From Clostridia bacterium (GTDB taxonomy: Bacteria > Bacillota > Clostridia > Oscillospirales > Butyricicoccaceae), in assembly GCA_017552495.1 (NCBI GenBank), contig JAFZPW010000180.1, forward strand, positions 1 to 10,150: a stretch of DNA of 10,150 nucleotides, given 5' to 3'. The notes under the pieces are model-generated. The model was not told where the DNA came from. It searched no databases and worked only from the letters and a program-made list of their open reading frames with translations. Position numbers and translations under genes: made by a program. This document shows positions 8,113 to 10,150 of the stretch, in pieces. Every line of letters starts with the position of its first letter. Position 1 is the first letter of the stretch.

Positions 8113-9453
8113 ATGGCAAAAGGAAGATACGTCAAGCGGCGGGAGGGAATGCCGCCCGCGGCGATCCTCGCCCTGTGCGCCGTGGCTTTGGCGGCGGTGA
8201 TCTTTGCCGGATCCGCGCTCGTCCGCGCCCATCGAAACAAGCCCGTCGACACGCCGCCCGATCCCGCGATGTCCAATCCCGCCGATCCCGGCACGCCCAC
8301 GCCCGTCGATCCCACCAAGCCCCCCGTCGAAACCGACGACGTCGTGGCCCGCCGGGCCTCGTTGCTGGAGGAGGCCGCGTCGCTCTATGAACGCTATTTT
8401 TACGACGAGGCCATCGCGCTTCTGGAGCAGGCCGGCGAACTGAAAAACACGGAAACCGCCGCGCTTTTGCAGGATGTGCGGCAGGCCAAAGATGCCCTGG
8501 TGAAATACGACTCCGCGCAATATTACCATATCTTTTTCCACAGCCTGATCGTCGATCCTTCTCTGGCCTTTGACGGAGACTATCAGGCGACGGGCTACGA
8601 CCAGTATATGACCACGGTTTCGGAGTTCAAGGCCATGCTCCCGCTTTTGGAAGAGGAGGGCTATATCCTTTATGACATCACCCAACTGGCAGAGCGGGCA
8701 GACGGCAAAACCCGGATGAAGGAAATCTGGCTGCCCGAGGGCAAAAAGCCTCTGGTCATTTCCATCGACGACGTGAACTATTACGACTATATGAAGGGCG
8801 ACGGCTTTGCCGACCGGCTGGATGTGGACGCGGAAGGCAACGTGGTCACCATCGTCAACGGCGAAGCGACCTATGACGGCGATGTGATGCCCATTCTGGA
8901 CGCTTATGTAAAGGAGCATCCCGCCTTCTCCTGGCAGGGAGCCAAGGGCGTGGTGGCCATCACCGGCTATGCCGGGGCCTTCGGCTATCGGATTACCGAC
9001 CTGCCCGATTACGACGAGCAGACGCAGAAATGGATGCTGGAAAAAACCGAGGCGGTGGCAAAGGCGCTGCGGACCTCCGGCTGGCAGATCGCCTGTCACA
9101 GCTACACCCACAACCAGTATTGGAACAAAAAAACCATCACCATGGAGCAGGAGCAATACGACATCGGCCGCTGGCTGGGAGAGATCGCCCCCTATGTGGG
9201 CGACACGCCCATCTTTATCTCGCCCTTCGGCGTGTTTTTCGAGGCCGACGACGCCCGCTTCCGCTATCTGGTGGATCACGGCTTCTGGATCTATTGCCCG
9301 GTGGATTCCCGTATGCCTGCCTATTGCAAAAACGATTTCTTCATCCAGGGCCGCATCAATCTGGACGGGCTGACCATGAAGCATTATCCCGAGCGGATCT
9401 CCCGCTTCTTCTTCGATCCCGCAAAGGTGCTCGACCCCGCAAGACCGAAATAG
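8113..9453 (+). CDS. Membrane-anchored polysaccharide deacetylase-like (NodB-related) protein
   Basis: The 446-residue product has a short basic N-terminus, one membrane segment (about 14-37), a Pro/Asp-rich linker (about 43-73, with DP repeats) and a helical TPR-like region (about 76-130). An extracellular catalytic-type domain follows (about 205-446). NodB-fold markers are SIDD (217-220), for the catalytic and metal-binding aspartates, and CHSYTH (328-333), giving His329 and His333 of the metal-binding HxxxH. The usual R-x-P-x-G motif reads ISPFG (369-373), lacking the Arg. These enzymes remove acetyl groups from peptidoglycan or other glycans outside the cell; the altered motif suggests a different substrate or lowered activity. 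I chose ATG 8113 because AAGGAGG (8097-8103) lies 9 bases upstream; an earlier in-frame TTG at 8056 overlaps the promoter. Its position next to the SLH gene fits an envelope role. Confidence 0.85.
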   Translation: MAKGRYVKRREGMPPAAILALCAVALAAVIFAGSALVRAHRNKPVDTPPDPAMSNPADPGTPTPVDPTKPPVETDDVVARRASLLEEAASLYERYFYDEAIALLEQAGELKNTETAALLQDVRQAKDALVKYDSAQYYHIFFHSLIVDPSLAFDGDYQATGYDQYMTTVSEFKAMLPLLEEEGYILYDITQLAERADGKTRMKEIWLPEGKKPLVISIDDVNYYDYMKGDGFADRLDVDAEGNVVTIVNGEATYDGDVMPILDAYVKEHPAFSWQGAKGVVAITGYAGAFGYRITDLPDYDEQTQKWMLEKTEAVAKALRTSGWQIACHSYTHNQYWNKKTITMEQEQYDIGRWLGEIAPYVGDTPIFISPFGVFFEADDARFRYLVDHGFWIYCPVDSRMPAYCKNDFFIQGRINLDGLTMKHYPERISRFFFDPAKVLDPARPK

Positions 9454-9460
9454 TCCCATC

Positions 9461-9487
9461 AGCCCGCCAAACGGCGGGCTTATTTCT
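9461..9487 (+). terminator. Intrinsic terminator of the deacetylase-like gene
   Basis: AGCCCGCC (9461-9468) pairs with GGCGGGCT (9473-9480) around an AAAC loop, followed by TATTTCTT. It lies 7 bases after the stop at 9453. The T tract is imperfect. Confidence 0.8.
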
Positions 9488-9517
9488 TAACACATTCTGA
9501 ATTTTGCGCTCTTTCCA

Positions 9518-9546
9518 TGGACTCCGCCTCGAAAATATGCTATATT
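9518..9546 (+). promoter_or_regulatory. Promoter of the flotillin gene
   Basis: TGGACT (9518-9523), a 17-base spacer and TATATT (9541-9546) preceded by TGC (extended -10) lie about 50 bases before the ATG. With the terminator just upstream, this marks an independent transcription unit. Confidence 0.7.
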
Positions 9547-9594
9547 TTTACAAATAGTCCGCGCCCCGGGCAAAAAGAGACAGGAGGTATTCTC

Positions 9595-10150
9595 ATGCCG
9601 ACCATTCTGCAATATGTCCCCTTTATCGTTTTGGGCGTCGCCGTTTTGGCGATCCTGGCCAGCGGCTATGTCAAGGCGCCCCCGGATGTGGCGTTCATCA
9701 TCTCGGGTCTGCACAGAGCGCCCCACATCCTCATCGGAAAAGCAGGCGTTAAGATCCCCTTTCTGGAGCGGCTGGACAAGCTCTCTTTGGGCGCCATTCA
9801 GATCGACGTAAAAACCGGCTCCGCCGTGCCCACCGCCGAATACATCAACGTCAAGGTGGATTCCACCGTCTCCGTCCGGGTGGGCAGAGAGCCGGAAATG
9901 ATCGCGCTGGCCGCGCAGAACTTCCTCAACGTCTCCCGGGAAGAGATCGCCCGCAAGATCAACGATCTTCTGGAGGGCAACATCCGCGAGATCGTGGGCC
10001 AGATGCGCCTGACCGAGATGGTGGGCGACCGGAAACTCTTCAGCGAAAAGGTTCAGGCAAACGCCGTTCCCGATCTGCGGGCCTTCGGTCTGGAGCTGAT
10101 TACCTTCAACGTTCAGAACTTCATCGACGACAACGACGTTATCACCAACC
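9595..10150 (+). CDS. Flotillin-like SPFH-domain membrane protein (5' part, runs off the window)
   Basis: The 185 complete codons seen encode an N-terminal hydrophobic segment (about residues 5-26, 'YVPFIVLGVAVLAILASG') and the start of an SPFH/band 7 domain. Residues 'APPDVAFIISG' and 'GKAGVKIPFLERLDKLSLG' match the flotillin pattern. So do 'IDVKTGSAVPTAEYINVKVD' and 'LEGNIREIVGQMRLTEMVGD', the latter from the conserved helical part of the domain. Flotillins form oligomeric scaffolds in membrane microdomains and affect membrane fluidity and protein clustering. AGGAGGT (9582-9588) lies 6 bases before ATG 9595. The frame is open to the end; the coiled-coil flotillin tail is expected beyond it. 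Members of this group are often called FloA, FloT or YqiK-like; I cannot decide among them from this part. Confidence 0.93.
   Translation, partial: MPTILQYVPFIVLGVAVLAILASGYVKAPPDVAFIISGLHRAPHILIGKAGVKIPFLERLDKLSLGAIQIDVKTGSAVPTAEYINVKVDSTVSVRVGREPEMIALAAQNFLNVSREEIARKINDLLEGNIREIVGQMRLTEMVGDRKLFSEKVQANAVPDLRAFGLELITFNVQNFIDDNDVITN

Noticed and set aside
8226..8340. DNA tandem repeat or array in the Pro/Asp-rich stretch
   Set aside because: The repeats are at protein level (irregular PVD/DPG-type linker units) and not uniform in DNA; they form the stalk of the membrane-anchored protein.
8077..9459. Minus-strand open frame of 460 codons opposite the deacetylase-like gene
   Set aside because: Antisense shadow of a gene with recognisable motifs, its own ribosome-binding site and terminator.

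Overview
The window is GC-rich bacterial chromosome with strong purine-rich Shine-Dalgarno sites, sigma-A type promoters with extended -10 boxes, and intrinsic terminators after most transcription units. SecA with a zinc-binding SEC-C tail, an S-layer-homology (SLH) surface protein, a flotillin and a probable membrane pyrophosphatase tail fit a high-GC anaerobic gut Firmicute (Clostridia, perhaps Oscillospirales- or Christensenellales-like). That placement is inferred from gene content and protein style. No tRNA, rRNA, CRISPR array, transposase or phage gene was seen. No stretch over 300 bases lacks a gene; the longest gap is 7838-8112.

Layout. Bases 1-54 are the tail of a plus-strand membrane gene, probably hppA, with a terminator at 161-197. 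A minus-strand YcxB-like membrane protein (215-736) is divergent from secA (896-3616); their promoters lie back to back between 782 and 850. Downstream of secA, on the same strand and with no terminator seen between, come a broken second copy of the SecA SEC-C tail (about 3656-3787), a nucleoside phosphorylase-family protein (3828-4601) and a GNAT acetyltransferase (4617-5213). A terminator closes this unit at 5228-5275.

Next is a one-gene unit encoding an XRE-type regulator fused to a TPR-like region. It is split by an apparent single-base insertion near 5941 and ends in a bidirectional terminator (6454-6486). Convergent to it is a secreted DUF4430 (transcobalamin C-terminal-like) plus triple-SLH protein (6581-7837, minus strand), with a strong promoter and a 120-nt leader that can fold in alternative ways. 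Divergent from that is a membrane-anchored polysaccharide-deacetylase-like protein (8113-9453) with its own terminator. A flotillin/SPFH gene starts at 9595 and runs off the end.

The genes are mostly housekeeping and envelope functions (protein export, surface anchoring, wall or glycan modification, membrane organisation) rather than one dedicated system. The items most worth a second look are the decayed SEC-C duplicate, the split regulator, and the structured leader of the DUF4430-SLH gene.
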